Numbered from the stretch's first letter, positions 43,602-52,472 are shown. The stretch: 64,000 nucleotides of DNA from Roseospira goensis (GCF_014197795.1 NZ_JACIGI010000001.1:1-64000); one strand, 5' to 3'. The notes: a model not told the origin generated them from the letters alone. Numbers and translations: made by a program.

Positions 43602-44378
43602 ATGTGTACCGTCGTTTTGCTGCGCCGATCCGGGCATGCCTGGCCGCTGCTGCTGGCCGGGAACCGCGACGAGATGCGCGACCGGCCGTGGACGCCGCCG
43701 GGCCGGCACTGGCCGGACCGGCCGGAGGTGGTCGCCGGGCGCGACGACCTCGCCGGCGGCTCGTGGCTGGGCCTGAACGATCACGGTGTTGTGGCGGTGA
43801 TGCTCAACCGGCCCGGCACGCTCGGGCCGGAGGCCGGCAAGCGCAGCCGCGGCGAGCTGGTGCTGGAGGCGCTGGACCACGCCGACGCCGGGGCGGCCGC
43901 CGAGGCGCTGGCCGACCTCAACCCGCACGCCTACCGCCCGTTCAACATGGTCGTGGCCGACAATCGCGATGCCCTGTGGCTGCGCCACGCCGGCGACGGC
44001 GGCATCGGCGTGCGCCCGCTGGGGGACGGCCTGTGGATGCTGACCGCCCACGACGCCAACGACACCGCGGACCCCCGCATCCGCGCCAACCTGCCGCGCT
44101 TCCAGGCCGTGCCGGCCCCCGACCCGACGGCCCCCGACGGCTGGGACGGCTGGTCGGCGCTCCAGGGCCTGGGAGCGGATCCGGAGGCGCCCGGCCCGAC
44201 CGCCGGCCTGTGCTTCGCCCTGGACAGCGGCTTCGCCACCGTCAACGCGACCCAGGTGGCGCTGCCGGCGCCGGCCCTAGAGCCACCGCCGCCGGTGCTG
44301 CGCTTCGCCGCCGGCCCGCCGGACCGGACCCCGTTTCGGCCGGTCGATCTCGCGCAAGAAGGGCACAAGGCGCCTTGA
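43602..44378 (+). CDS. NRDE-family (TANGO2) protein
   Basis: 258 residues beginning MCTVVLL and carrying the family name motif NRDE (LLAGNRDEMRDRP), then SWLGLNDHGVVAVMLNRPGT, RSRGELV and FNMVVAD. The catalytic-type Cys2 suggests an Ntn-hydrolase-like fold; role uncertain (heme or lipid handling for TANGO2 relatives). The ribosome-binding site GAGGAG lies upstream of ATG 43602. Confidence 0.88.
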   Translation: MCTVVLLRRSGHAWPLLLAGNRDEMRDRPWTPPGRHWPDRPEVVAGRDDLAGGSWLGLNDHGVVAVMLNRPGTLGPEAGKRSRGELVLEALDHADAGAAAEALADLNPHAYRPFNMVVADNRDALWLRHAGDGGIGVRPLGDGLWMLTAHDANDTADPRIRANLPRFQAVPAPDPTAPDGWDGWSALQGLGADPEAPGPTAGLCFALDSGFATVNATQVALPAPALEPPPPVLRFAAGPPDRTPFRPVDLAQEGHKAP

Positions 44379-44462
44379 TGTTTGCGCATGACCGGGCGGA
44401 CCGGGCCATGGTATCGGAGTTCCCGTGGCGACGCTTCCGGCGAGAGGCGAGACGGTAAGGCC

Positions 44463-44849
44463 GTGACCCCGAAAGACTTCAAGACCTGGCGCAAGGGCGT
44501 CATGCGCATGTCGCAGAAGGAAGCGGCGGAGGCGCTCGGCCTCAAGCGGCGGGTCGTCCAGTATTACGAGAAGGGGGAGCGCGACGGCGACTCTCTGGAG
44601 ATTCCGAAGTCGGTACGCCTGGCCTGCTTCGCGCTGGCCCAGGGGGTGACGGACTACCACGGTCCCGGACAGGTGCCGGAGGGCGCGCCCCCCGACCCGG
44701 CGGCTGGATCGCAGCCGGCGCCGGACGAGATCGCCGGCTCCAAGAAACGCAAGAAGGCGGCCAAGGTCCGGCGCAAGGCCGCCGGGACCCCCGACGGCGG
44801 AGCGGGCGGGGACGGCGCCGGCGGACCGGACACCGAGGCCGCCGACTAG
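44463..44849 (+). CDS. Helix-turn-helix protein with basic tail
   Basis: 128 residues from GTG 44463 (ATG 44502 is an alternative). An XRE-type helix-turn-helix lies at about 5-45 (FKTWRKGVMRMSQKEAAEALGLKRRVVQYYEKGER, in parts), then a Pro/Gly/Ala linker and a lysine-rich stretch SKKRKKAAKVRRKAAG like a histone-type DNA contact. The stop codon TAG is the first triplet of the double-hairpin repeat, so insertion of that repeat may have redefined the C-terminus. Confidence 0.75.
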   Translation: MTPKDFKTWRKGVMRMSQKEAAEALGLKRRVVQYYEKGERDGDSLEIPKSVRLACFALAQGVTDYHGPGQVPEGAPPDPAAGSQPAPDEIAGSKKRKKAAKVRRKAAGTPDGGAGGDGAGGPDTEAAD

Positions 44850-44953
44850 AGCCGATTTCGAACGTGAATCGGCTCTACATTATTGATTGTACAGCCGATT
44901 ATCGCGACAAACCGCAGTCGTGCCGCGAGTCCGGTTTGTCACAATCGGCTGTA
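44847..44953. repeat. Double-hairpin dispersed repeat, copy 2
   Basis: 107-bp relative of the element at 28541. The first hairpin is short here (TAGAGCCGATT, TTCGAACGTG, AATCGGCTCTA), lacking the 33-bp inner palindrome; the second hairpin is conserved with a few changes. Both copies follow the hexamer GCCGAC. No other feature lies in 44954-45081. Confidence 0.85.
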
Positions 44954-45081
44954 AGGCTGCCGACTGAGGCCGCCGCCCCGGATGCTGGGCGATGCGGCGG
45001 CCTTGAAGCCGGGCCTGCCGATTCGTACAGTCCCGCCTTCCCCGCCGCCCGCGGCCGCCCGTTGCCGCCGAGAGAACCGCC

Positions 45082-46089
45082 ATGGATGACCTGTCGCCGC
45101 CGACCCCCGACGTGCTGGTCGCCCGTCTGGGCGATCTGGCCCAAGCCGCGCTGCCGCTGTGGGATCTGCCGCCGGGCTGCACGACGCGCCTCATCAACCT
45201 GTCGGAAAACGCCACCTTCCTGGTCGAGGCCCCCGACGGCGGGCGCACCGTGCTGCGCGTCCATCGCCTGGGCTACCACAGCCGCGCCGCCATCCAGAGC
45301 GAACTGGACTGGATGGCGGCCCTGTACCGCGACGCCGGGGTCATCACGCCCCAGGCCATCCCGGGCCGGGACGGCGCGTTGATCCAGCGCATGGCCACCC
45401 CGGACCTGTCGCAGCCGCGCCACATGGTGCTGTTCCATTTCATCGAGGGCTACGAGCCCAGCGAGGACGACGACCTGATCGAACCGTTCGAGCGCCTGGG
45501 CGCGGTCTCGGCCCGGCTGCACCAGCACGCGATGGGCTGGCACCGCCCGCCGGGGTTCGAGCGGCTGGTGTGGGACGATGACAGCATCCTGGGCCCGAAC
45601 CCGCTCTGGGGTGACTGGCGCCGGGCGGTGGGCATGGATGCCGCCGCCGTCGCGCTGCTGGAGCGCCAGGCGGCGGTGATCCGCCGCCGGCTGGCCCGCT
45701 TCGGCCGCGCCCGGGACCGCTACACCCTGATCCATGCCGACATCCGCCTCGCCAATCTGCTGATCGTCGACGACAGCACCCGCGTCATCGACTTCGACGA
45801 CAGCGGCTTCGGCTGGCTGCTGTACGACGTCGCCACCGCCCTGTCGTTCTTCGAGCACAGCCCGAAGGTGCCCGACCTGGTGGACGCCTGGTTGCGCGGC
45901 TATCGCACGGTGCGCGCGCTGCCCGCCGACGACGAGGCCGAGATCCCCACCTTCATCATGCTGCGACGCATGGCCCTGCTGGCGTGGAGCGGGACCCATG
46001 CGGAGACCGAGCTGGCGCAGTCCCTGGGGCCGGCCTACACGCGGGGATCCTGCGACCTGGCCGAGGACTACCTGCGCCGCTTCGGCTAG
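45082..46089 (+). CDS. Aminoglycoside phosphotransferase-fold kinase
   Basis: 335 residues of the APH/choline-kinase fold. Seen: ATP-binding N-lobe with NLSENATFLVEA, TVLRVHR (Lys replaced by Arg in the strand, as in many relatives), catalytic loop HADIRLANLL and metal-binding DFDDSGFGW. It precedes genes for a glutamine synthetase-like enzyme, an aldehyde and an alcohol dehydrogenase, all on the same strand, so an amino-alcohol or amine kinase is plausible. Antibiotic resistance is not suggested. Confidence 0.85.
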   Translation: MDDLSPPTPDVLVARLGDLAQAALPLWDLPPGCTTRLINLSENATFLVEAPDGGRTVLRVHRLGYHSRAAIQSELDWMAALYRDAGVITPQAIPGRDGALIQRMATPDLSQPRHMVLFHFIEGYEPSEDDDLIEPFERLGAVSARLHQHAMGWHRPPGFERLVWDDDSILGPNPLWGDWRRAVGMDAAAVALLERQAAVIRRRLARFGRARDRYTLIHADIRLANLLIVDDSTRVIDFDDSGFGWLLYDVATALSFFEHSPKVPDLVDAWLRGYRTVRALPADDEAEIPTFIMLRRMALLAWSGTHAETELAQSLGPAYTRGSCDLAEDYLRRFG

Positions 46090-46282
46090 GGGCGTCCGCG
46101 ATGGCCCCAATGCGGCCAACGGGCGGCCGGGCACCCGCCATGGGCGCGGGGACGGCGCGTCCCCCTGACCGCAGTGGCGCCATCGAGCGCGCACGGGACA
46201 GCCGGCAATTCCACTCCCGCCCGATCTGCTCTAGGCTCCCCGCCTTTCGATCACAACCAACAACGGGACAGGCGGGGAGTCC

Positions 46283-47653
46283 ATGGAACCACATCTTTCC
46301 TTCGACGCCTTGAAGCAGGCGGTGAGCGCCGGCGAGATCGACACCCTTCTGGTCGCGTTTCCGGACATGCAGGGCCGGCTCATCGGCAAGCGGTTTCACG
46401 CCGCCTTCTTCCTGGAGAGCGGCCACAGCGAGACCCACGCCTGCGACTACCTGCTGGCCGACGACATCGACATGGAGCCGGTCCCCGGCTATGCCGCCCA
46501 TAGCTGGGCGCGGGGCTACGGCGATTTCGTGCTCAAGCCGGACCTCGCCACGCTGCGCCGCTGCACCTGGCTGGAGGGGACGGCACTGGTGCTGTGCGAC
46601 GTGCTCGACCACCACCACCACGACCCGCTGCCGCACGCCCCGCGCCAGATGCTGAAACGCCAGGTGGCGCGGCTGGAGGCGCTGGGGCTGTCGGCCATGG
46701 CGGCCTCGGAGCTGGAGTTCTACCTCTTCGACGAGGACTACCGGTCCCTGCGCGACCGCCGCTACCGCGACGCCCGCACCGCCGGCGCCTACATCGAGGA
46801 CTACCACATCTTCCAGACCACCAAGGAGGAGGGGGTGGTGCGCGCCATGCGCAATCACCTGCACGACTCCGGCATCCCGGTGGAGAATTCCAAGGGCGAG
46901 TGGGGACCGGGGCAGGAGGAACTGAACATCCGCTACGCGGACGCGCTCACCATGGCCGACCGTCACGTGGTGATGAAAAATGCCATGAAGGAGATCGCCC
47001 ACGCCCACGGCCAGGCGATCACCTTCATGGCCAAGTGGGACTACGATCTGGCCGGCAACTCCTGCCACGTCCACATGTCGCTGTGGGACCGGGAGGCCCG
47101 CACCCCGCTGTTCTACGACGCCGACGCCCCGCACGGCATGTCCGACACCATGCGCCGTTTCACGGCCGGGCTGCTGAAATACGCCCCGGACATCACCTGG
47201 CTCCTGGCGCCCTACATCAACTCCTACAAACGGTTCCAGGACGGCACCTTCGCGCCGACCAAGATCGTCTGGAGCCGCGACAACCGCACCGCCGGCTTCC
47301 GCCTGTGCGGCGAGGGCACCAAGGCGGTGCGCATCGAATGCCGCATCCCGGGCGCGGACGTGAACCCCTACCTCGCCTACACCGGGTTGCTGGCGGCCGG
47401 CCTCGCCGGCCTCGAGGAGGGGCTGGAACTGCCGGCGCCCTTCGTGGGCGATGCCTACGGCAAGGGTGACCTGACCAACATCCCCACCACGCTGCGCGAC
47501 GCCACGGCCCACCTGGACGGGTCGGCGATGCTGCGGGCCGCGCTCGGCGACGCCGTGGTCGACCACTACGTCCACACCGCGCGCTGGGAGCAGCGGGAGT
47601 ACGACCGCCGGGTGACCGACTGGGAGCTGATGCGCGGCTTCGAGCGGTATTGA
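46283..47653 (+). CDS. Glutamine synthetase-family gamma-glutamylamide ligase
   Basis: 456 residues, the size of the GlnT/PuuA-like subgroup rather than GlnA. Beta-grasp N-terminus (VAFPDMQGRLIGKRF), then the catalytic domain with ASELEFYLF, NSKGEWGPGQEELNIRYADAL, HMSLWD and YKRFQ...FAPTKI...RLCGEG (parts). Enzymes of this subgroup glutamylate amines such as putrescine, ethanolamine or isopropylamine. With the aldehyde and alcohol dehydrogenases behind it, a gamma-glutamyl route for an amine or amino-alcohol is inferred. Confidence 0.85.
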   Translation: MEPHLSFDALKQAVSAGEIDTLLVAFPDMQGRLIGKRFHAAFFLESGHSETHACDYLLADDIDMEPVPGYAAHSWARGYGDFVLKPDLATLRRCTWLEGTALVLCDVLDHHHHDPLPHAPRQMLKRQVARLEALGLSAMAASELEFYLFDEDYRSLRDRRYRDARTAGAYIEDYHIFQTTKEEGVVRAMRNHLHDSGIPVENSKGEWGPGQEELNIRYADALTMADRHVVMKNAMKEIAHAHGQAITFMAKWDYDLAGNSCHVHMSLWDREARTPLFYDADAPHGMSDTMRRFTAGLLKYAPDITWLLAPYINSYKRFQDGTFAPTKIVWSRDNRTAGFRLCGEGTKAVRIECRIPGADVNPYLAYTGLLAAGLAGLEEGLELPAPFVGDAYGKGDLTNIPTTLRDATAHLDGSAMLRAALGDAVVDHYVHTARWEQREYDRRVTDWELMRGFERY

Positions 47654-47752
47654 CCGACGCGCGATGACGCAAGGCCGTCCCTACAGGACGATCCTGTCTT
47701 TGTCTCTTCGCCGGTCCCTGAGGAGGGGCCGCGATTGCTGGAAACAGGCCCC

Positions 47753-49138
47753 ATGACCCAGACTCTCAAACTCGTCTCCCCCGTCGACGGCTCGGTCTAC
47801 GCCGAGCGTCCCGTCGTCTCCCCGGACGCGGCCGCCGCCGCCGTCGCCCGCGCCCGCGCCGCCCAGCCGGCGTGGGCCGCGCGCCCGCTCGACGAGCGCA
47901 TCGCCCTGGTGCGGGCCGGCGTCGCCCGCCTGGGCGCGATGAACGACGAGATCGTGCCCGAGCTGGCCTGGATGATGGGCCGCCCGGTGCGCTACGGCGG
48001 CGAGTTCGGCGGCGTGAAGGAGCGCGCCGACCATATGGCCGCCATCGCCGCCGAGGCGCTGGCGCCCCTGGTGGTCGAGGACAGCGACCGCTTCCGCCGC
48101 ACCATCAAGCGCGCCCCCCAGGGGGTGGTGTTCGTCATCGCGCCCTGGAACTACCCCTACATGACCGCCATCAACACCGTCGCCCCGGCCCTGATCGCCG
48201 GCAACGCGGTGGTGCTCAAGCACGCCACCCAGACCCTGCTGGTGGGCGAGCGGATGGTCCGGGCCTTCGTCGAGGCCGGGGTGCCCGAGGACGTGTTCCT
48301 GAACCTGGTCCTCGACCACGCCACCACCGAGCGGCTGATCGCGGACCGGTCCTTCAACTTCGTCAACTTCACCGGCTCGGTGGCCGGCGGCCAGGCCATC
48401 GAGCGCGCCGCCGCCGGCACCTTCACCGGCCTGGGGCTGGAGCTGGGCGGCAAGGACCCGGGCTATGTGATGGAGGACGCCGACCTGGACGCCGCCGTGG
48501 CGGTGCTGATGGACGGCGCCATGTACAACGCCGGGCAGTGCTGCTGCGGCATCGAGCGCCTCTACGTCACCGCGTCGCTCTACGACGCCTTCGTCGAGAA
48601 GGCCGTGGCCGAGGTCAACAAACTCACCCTGGGCAACCCGCTGGAGGAGGCGACCACGCTCGGCCCGATGGCCAACGCCCGCTTCGCCGCCACGGTGCGG
48701 GGCCAGATCGCCGAGGCGGTGGCCGCCGGCGCGACCCCGATGATCGACCCGGCCGGATTCCCGGCCGACGACGGCGGCACCTATCTGGCGCCGCAGATCC
48801 TGACCGACGTCACCCACGATATGCGGGTGATGCGCGAGGAAAGCTTTGGTCCGGTTGTTGGGATCATGAAGGTCGAGAGTGACGACGAGGCCATCGCCCT
48901 GATGAACGACAGTCCGTTCGGCCTGACCGCCTCGCTGTGGACCCGCGACGCGGCGCGCGCCGAGCCCCTGGGCGACCGCATCGAGACCGGCACGGTGTTC
49001 CTGAACCGCGCCGACTACCTGGACCCGGCCCTGTGCTGGACCGGCTGCAAGGACACCGGGCGGGGCGGGGCGCTGTCCGTGATCGGCTACCACGCGCTCA
49101 CGCGGCCGAAGTCCTACCACCTGAAGAAGGCCCCCTGA
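47753..49138 (+). CDS. Aldehyde dehydrogenase
   Basis: 461 residues from ATG 47753. ALDH fold with VIAPWNYPYMTAINT, VNFTGSVAGG, LELGGKDPGYV containing the general-base Glu, and the catalytic Cys in NAGQCCCGIERLYV; ESFGPVVGI closes the active site. Oxidises the aldehyde arising from the amine or alcohol handled by neighbouring genes. The Fe-alcohol dehydrogenase follows 39 bp downstream. Confidence 0.92.
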   Translation: MTQTLKLVSPVDGSVYAERPVVSPDAAAAAVARARAAQPAWAARPLDERIALVRAGVARLGAMNDEIVPELAWMMGRPVRYGGEFGGVKERADHMAAIAAEALAPLVVEDSDRFRRTIKRAPQGVVFVIAPWNYPYMTAINTVAPALIAGNAVVLKHATQTLLVGERMVRAFVEAGVPEDVFLNLVLDHATTERLIADRSFNFVNFTGSVAGGQAIERAAAGTFTGLGLELGGKDPGYVMEDADLDAAVAVLMDGAMYNAGQCCCGIERLYVTASLYDAFVEKAVAEVNKLTLGNPLEEATTLGPMANARFAATVRGQIAEAVAAGATPMIDPAGFPADDGGTYLAPQILTDVTHDMRVMREESFGPVVGIMKVESDDEAIALMNDSPFGLTASLWTRDAARAEPLGDRIETGTVFLNRADYLDPALCWTGCKDTGRGGALSVIGYHALTRPKSYHLKKAP

Positions 49139-49177
49139 ACAGGGTTTGAGAGCCCCCTTGAAGAAGGCTTTTGAGAC

Positions 49178-50323
49178 ATGAGCCCGACCGCGAACTGGAG
49201 CTATCCCACCGCCATCCGCTTCGGCGCCGGCCGCATCGAGGAACTGGCCGAGGCGTGCCGCAGCCTGGGCATGACCCGGCCGCTGCTGGTCACCGACGCC
49301 GGCCTGGCGGCCCTGCCGATCACCCAGGGCGCCCTCGATGTGCTGGACGCCGCCGGCCTCAAGCCCGGCCTGTTCAGCGAGGTGCAGCCCAACCCGACCG
49401 AGGCCAACCTCGCCGCCGGCGTTGCCGCCTTCAAGGCCGGCGGTCACGACGGCGTGGTGGCCTTCGGCGGCGGCTCGGGCCTGGACCTGGGCAAGCTGGT
49501 CGCCTTCATGCACGGCCAGACCCGGGCGGTGTGGGACTTCGAGGACATCGGCGACTGGTGGACCCGCGCCGACGCCGACGCCATCGCCCCCATCGTGGCG
49601 GTGCCGACCACGGCCGGCACCGGCTCCGAATTCGGCCGCGCCGGCGTGGTCACCAACAGCGAAACCCACGTCAAGAAGATCATCTTCCATCCGAAGATGT
49701 TGCCCGGGATCGTGATCTGCGACCCTGCGCTGACCGTCGGCCTGCCGCCGGCCCTCACCGCCGGCACCGGCATGGACGCCTTCGCGCACAGCCTGGAAGC
49801 CTACTGCTCGCCGCATTTCCACCCCATGTCCCAGGGCATCGCGCTGGAGGCCATGCGGCTGGTCAAGGACTACCTGCCGCGGGCGCATGCGGACGGCAAG
49901 GACATCGAGGCCCGCGCCCACATGATGGCCGCGTCCGGCATGGGGGCGGTGGCGTTCCAGAAGGGCCTGGGGGCGATCCACGCGCTGTCGCACCCGGTGG
50001 GGGCGCTCTACAACACCCACCACGGCACCACCAACGCCTGCGTCATGCCGGCGGTGCTGCGCTTCAACCGGCCGGCGATCGAAGCCCGGATCGACCGCCT
50101 GGCCGCCTACCTGGGGCTGGCCGGCGGCTTCGACGGCTTCCTGACCTATGTCCTGGGGCTGCGCGCGGCGCTGCACATCCCCGAACGCCTGAGCGACATG
50201 GGGGTGACGGCCGACCGCCTGGACGAGATGGCCGCCATGGCCGCCGAGGATCCGAGCTGCGGTGGCAACCCGGTGCCGCTCAGCGCGGAGACGCTGATGA
50301 CGCTCTACAAGGCCTGCCTGTAG
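49178..50323 (+). CDS. Iron-containing alcohol dehydrogenase
   Basis: 381 residues of the group III ADH family. Nucleotide site GGGSGLDLGK, PTTAGTGSEFGRAGV, and metal ligands in AFAHSLEAYCS and GAIHALSHPVGALYNTHHGTTNA (two His). Last gene of the kinase - GS-like - ALDH - ADH cluster. Interconverts an aldehyde and alcohol; substrate unknown. Confidence 0.92.
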   Translation: MSPTANWSYPTAIRFGAGRIEELAEACRSLGMTRPLLVTDAGLAALPITQGALDVLDAAGLKPGLFSEVQPNPTEANLAAGVAAFKAGGHDGVVAFGGGSGLDLGKLVAFMHGQTRAVWDFEDIGDWWTRADADAIAPIVAVPTTAGTGSEFGRAGVVTNSETHVKKIIFHPKMLPGIVICDPALTVGLPPALTAGTGMDAFAHSLEAYCSPHFHPMSQGIALEAMRLVKDYLPRAHADGKDIEARAHMMAASGMGAVAFQKGLGAIHALSHPVGALYNTHHGTTNACVMPAVLRFNRPAIEARIDRLAAYLGLAGGFDGFLTYVLGLRAALHIPERLSDMGVTADRLDEMAAMAAEDPSCGGNPVPLSAETLMTLYKACL

Positions 50324-50457
50324 AGCCGGCTTTGGGGGGGTGCGGGGCCGGGGCCGGGTGACAGAACGCTGACGGGTCCTCTCAGGCGGGCATCAGCGGG
50401 TCCCTGGTAAAGGTCGGGTGTCGTTGAACACACCGTCCAGTCAAGGGACCCCACGCC

Positions 50458-50658
50458 ATGAACACGCCGGAAACCGTGACCAGCATTCTCTCCGTCGCCC
50501 ACCTGCTTGCCATCGGGACCGGCGACAACGCCCTCGATCTGGCGCGCCGCCGGACCTGGCTCGACGGCCGCGGCCAGCCCACCCCCGCCGGCCGCGACGT
50601 GGTCGCGGCGATGCGGACCCAGCGCGGCACCCGCAGCGTCTTCTTCGGCGCCGCGTGA
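50458..50658 (+). CDS. Small hypothetical protein
   Basis: 66 residues, MNTPETVTSILSVAHLL... to ...SVFFGAA. Helical N-terminal half, basic C-terminal half with RRRTWLDGRG. An inverted pair GGGTCCCT (50398) / AGGGACCC (50446) brackets the upstream 40 bp, ending next to the start. Not recognised. It is convergent with the radical SAM gene (10-bp gap) and may or may not belong to that system. Confidence 0.5.
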   Translation: MNTPETVTSILSVAHLLAIGTGDNALDLARRRTWLDGRGQPTPAGRDVVAAMRTQRGTRSVFFGAA

Positions 50659-50668
50659 GCCGGCACCG

Positions 50669-52171
50669 TCACTCGGCGGCGGTTCGCGCCGCCCCCGCGC
50701 GGGTGGGACTGCGCGGCTTCAGCACCTGCGCCAGGGCGCGCAGGAACACCGCCCGGTCGTCCGAGCGCAAGGCGTCCGCCACCTCGCCCAGGACGGCCGC
50801 GATCAGGGTCTTCTGGACCGCGCAGAACCAGGCCGGCGGCTTGTCGATGCGCTGGTCCAGCAGGAACGACGATCCCAGGCAGGACTGGCAGATCTCGTTG
50901 GCCCAGCACTCCCGGCACGGCGCGTGGTGGGACTTGCCGTTGGCCCGGAAGCGGTCCGAGACGGCGGCGTAGCGGTCCTGCGACCAGTCCCCGCCGAGGA
51001 CGCCGTAGCGCGTCTCCGCCGACTGCAGCAGGTAGCAGGGATAGGCCGTGCCGTCGGCGTTCACCGCCATGAAGGTGCGCCCGGCGCCGCAAACGTGGCC
51101 GCGCCGCTCGCGCTTGACCAGGCCGTCGAGCACGAAGTGGATGCCGCGCAACAGGAACGGATCCGCCGTGCGCAGGGACCGCACGCAGGCCCGGGCGACC
51201 GCGACGAACGACTCGGTGACCGCCTCCAGTTCGGCGCGGCAGTCCTCGCCGTGCCAGGTCCCGAGGGCGAGGGTGATCTGCATCTCCGTCACCCCCAGCG
51301 AGCGGATGTGATCGGCCAGATCCCGCACCGACAGGCCGGCCTGGGCATGGGTGCGGGTGTAGACCGCCTCCACCGCCCCGTCGACGCCGGCCGCGCGCAG
51401 GCGCCGAACGGTCTCGCTGGCCCGGTGGTACGAGCCGCGCCCGCCGGCGAACGGGCGCAGGGTGTCGTGGACCGCCGGCGGGCCGTCCAGACTCACCAGG
51501 ACGTAGAAGTCGTGCTCCCGGAAGAAGGCGATCATGGCATCCGTGACCGCCGTGCCGTTGGTGACCACCACGAACACCGGGAGCGGCCAGCCGGCGGCCG
51601 GCCAGCGCCGCTCCACCGCCGCCACGACGTGGCGGATGGTCTCGAACGCCAGCGTGGGTTCGCCCCCCAGGAACTTGATGCTGCCGATGCCCGACCGCGA
51701 CAGCGCCATGGCCGCGTCCAGGATGGTGTCGGCGGTGTCGGGCCGCATGCGGGTACCGGCGCTGTTGAGATCCTCGGCGTAGCAGTAGGCACAGGCCAGG
51801 TTGCAGAGCTGGCTGACGTTCAGCACCAGGTCCTTGAGGTCGGGCACCGGGTCGGGATCGGCGGGCGGCAGCGGGGCGGCGGTGTCGGCATGCGCGGCGA
51901 TCACCGCCCGCATGGCCGCGCGGACGCCGGCCTCTCCGGGCCGCAGGCCGGGCAGGTTGTCCGAGACGGTGCCGGCCCCGAAATCCGACAGGGCCTCCCG
52001 GACCGCGTCCGGGATGTCGAACAGCCGGTAGAGCTCGGGCAGGAACAGGAAGGAGCGATCGCCCCCGTCGACGACGGCGAAGCGGCCGGGCGTGGGCGGG
52101 GCGGCGGCGCCCGAACAGCCCGTGCAGGCGGTGGACGCGGGTGCGGGTGCGGGTGCGGGTGCGGTGGCCAT
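50669..52171 (-). CDS. Radical SAM/SPASM peptide-modifying enzyme
   Basis: 500 residues from ATG 52171 (GGAGG 9 bp upstream). A Pro-Ala N-terminus with CTGC, a ~90-residue domain (RFAVVDGGDRSFLFLPELYRLFDIP) that may bind the precursor, the radical SAM motif CNLACAYC with C123, C127 and C130 followed by YAED, SAM-binding FLGGEPTL, and a SPASM domain with CGAGRTFMAVNADGTAYPC and CRECWANEICQSC to hold extra iron-sulfur clusters. SPASM enzymes of this layout modify ribosomally made peptides. A peptide gene lies 97 bp upstream on the same strand. Which RiPP class is unknown to me. Confidence 0.85.
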   Translation of the reverse strand: MATAPAPAPAPASTACTGCSGAAAPPTPGRFAVVDGGDRSFLFLPELYRLFDIPDAVREALSDFGAGTVSDNLPGLRPGEAGVRAAMRAVIAAHADTAAPLPPADPDPVPDLKDLVLNVSQLCNLACAYCYAEDLNSAGTRMRPDTADTILDAAMALSRSGIGSIKFLGGEPTLAFETIRHVVAAVERRWPAAGWPLPVFVVVTNGTAVTDAMIAFFREHDFYVLVSLDGPPAVHDTLRPFAGGRGSYHRASETVRRLRAAGVDGAVEAVYTRTHAQAGLSVRDLADHIRSLGVTEMQITLALGTWHGEDCRAELEAVTESFVAVARACVRSLRTADPFLLRGIHFVLDGLVKRERRGHVCGAGRTFMAVNADGTAYPCYLLQSAETRYGVLGGDWSQDRYAAVSDRFRANGKSHHAPCRECWANEICQSCLGSSFLLDQRIDKPPAWFCAVQKTLIAAVLGEVADALRSDDRAVFLRALAQVLKPRSPTRAGAARTAAE

Positions 52172-52223
52172 GCCTCGTGTCCTCCCCGAGGGATCCTGGT
52201 GGCCGGAGGCCGGCGCCGCCATC

Positions 52224-52256
52224 GGCGCATCCGGGCCGGCCGCGCCCGGATGCGCC
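52224..52256 (-). promoter_or_regulatory. Strong hairpin between precursor and maturase genes
   Basis: Perfect 12-bp stem, GGCGCATCCGGG with CCCGGATGCGCC, 9-nt loop, in the 97-bp gap between the peptide gene and the radical SAM gene. No T tract follows, so an RNA-stabilising or partial-attenuation role is more likely than a full stop, giving more peptide than enzyme. Confidence 0.6.
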
Positions 52257-52268
52257 CGCGCCGGGGCC

Positions 52269-52472
52269 TCAGCCGCAGCCGATGCCGCCGCAATTGGCAC
52301 GCGAGGCGGCGGCCAACTCGGCCAGCTTGTTGACGTCCTCCACGGCCAGGGCGGCAATGGCGTCCTTGTTGGCCATCAGGGCGCGGATCGGGCCGGCGCC
52401 GATGGCTTCCGCCACCTTCTCCATGTCGCGTCCGGACAGGTGGGACAGGTCGGGGGTCTCACGGCTTGGCAT
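52269..52472 (-). CDS. Putative radical-SAM RiPP precursor peptide
   Basis: 67 residues from ATG 52472 with a good ribosome-binding site (GAGGAG, 8 bp upstream). A long helical, Ala-rich, Cys-free leader (MPSRETPDLSHLSGRD..., ...VEDVNKLAELAAASRAN) is followed by the short C-terminal core CGGIGCG, the only cysteines in the peptide. Leader plus compact Cys-Gly core immediately upstream of a SPASM enzyme is the classic layout of thioether- or carbon-linked RiPPs. The 451 bp upstream (52473-52923) hold only an AT-richer probable promoter near 52640-52720. Confidence 0.7.
   Translation of the reverse strand: MPSRETPDLSHLSGRDMEKVAEAIGAGPIRALMANKDAIAALAVEDVNKLAELAAASRANCGGIGCG

Noticed and set aside
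45082-46089. Aminoglycoside resistance gene
   Set aside because: The fold is APH-like, but context is amine metabolism and the sequence lacks close similarity to known resistance kinases as far as I can judge.
47681-50176. An 831-codon minus-strand frame
   Set aside because: Antisense to the aldehyde and alcohol dehydrogenase genes; His/Gly/Arg-rich nonsense typical for GC-rich shadows.
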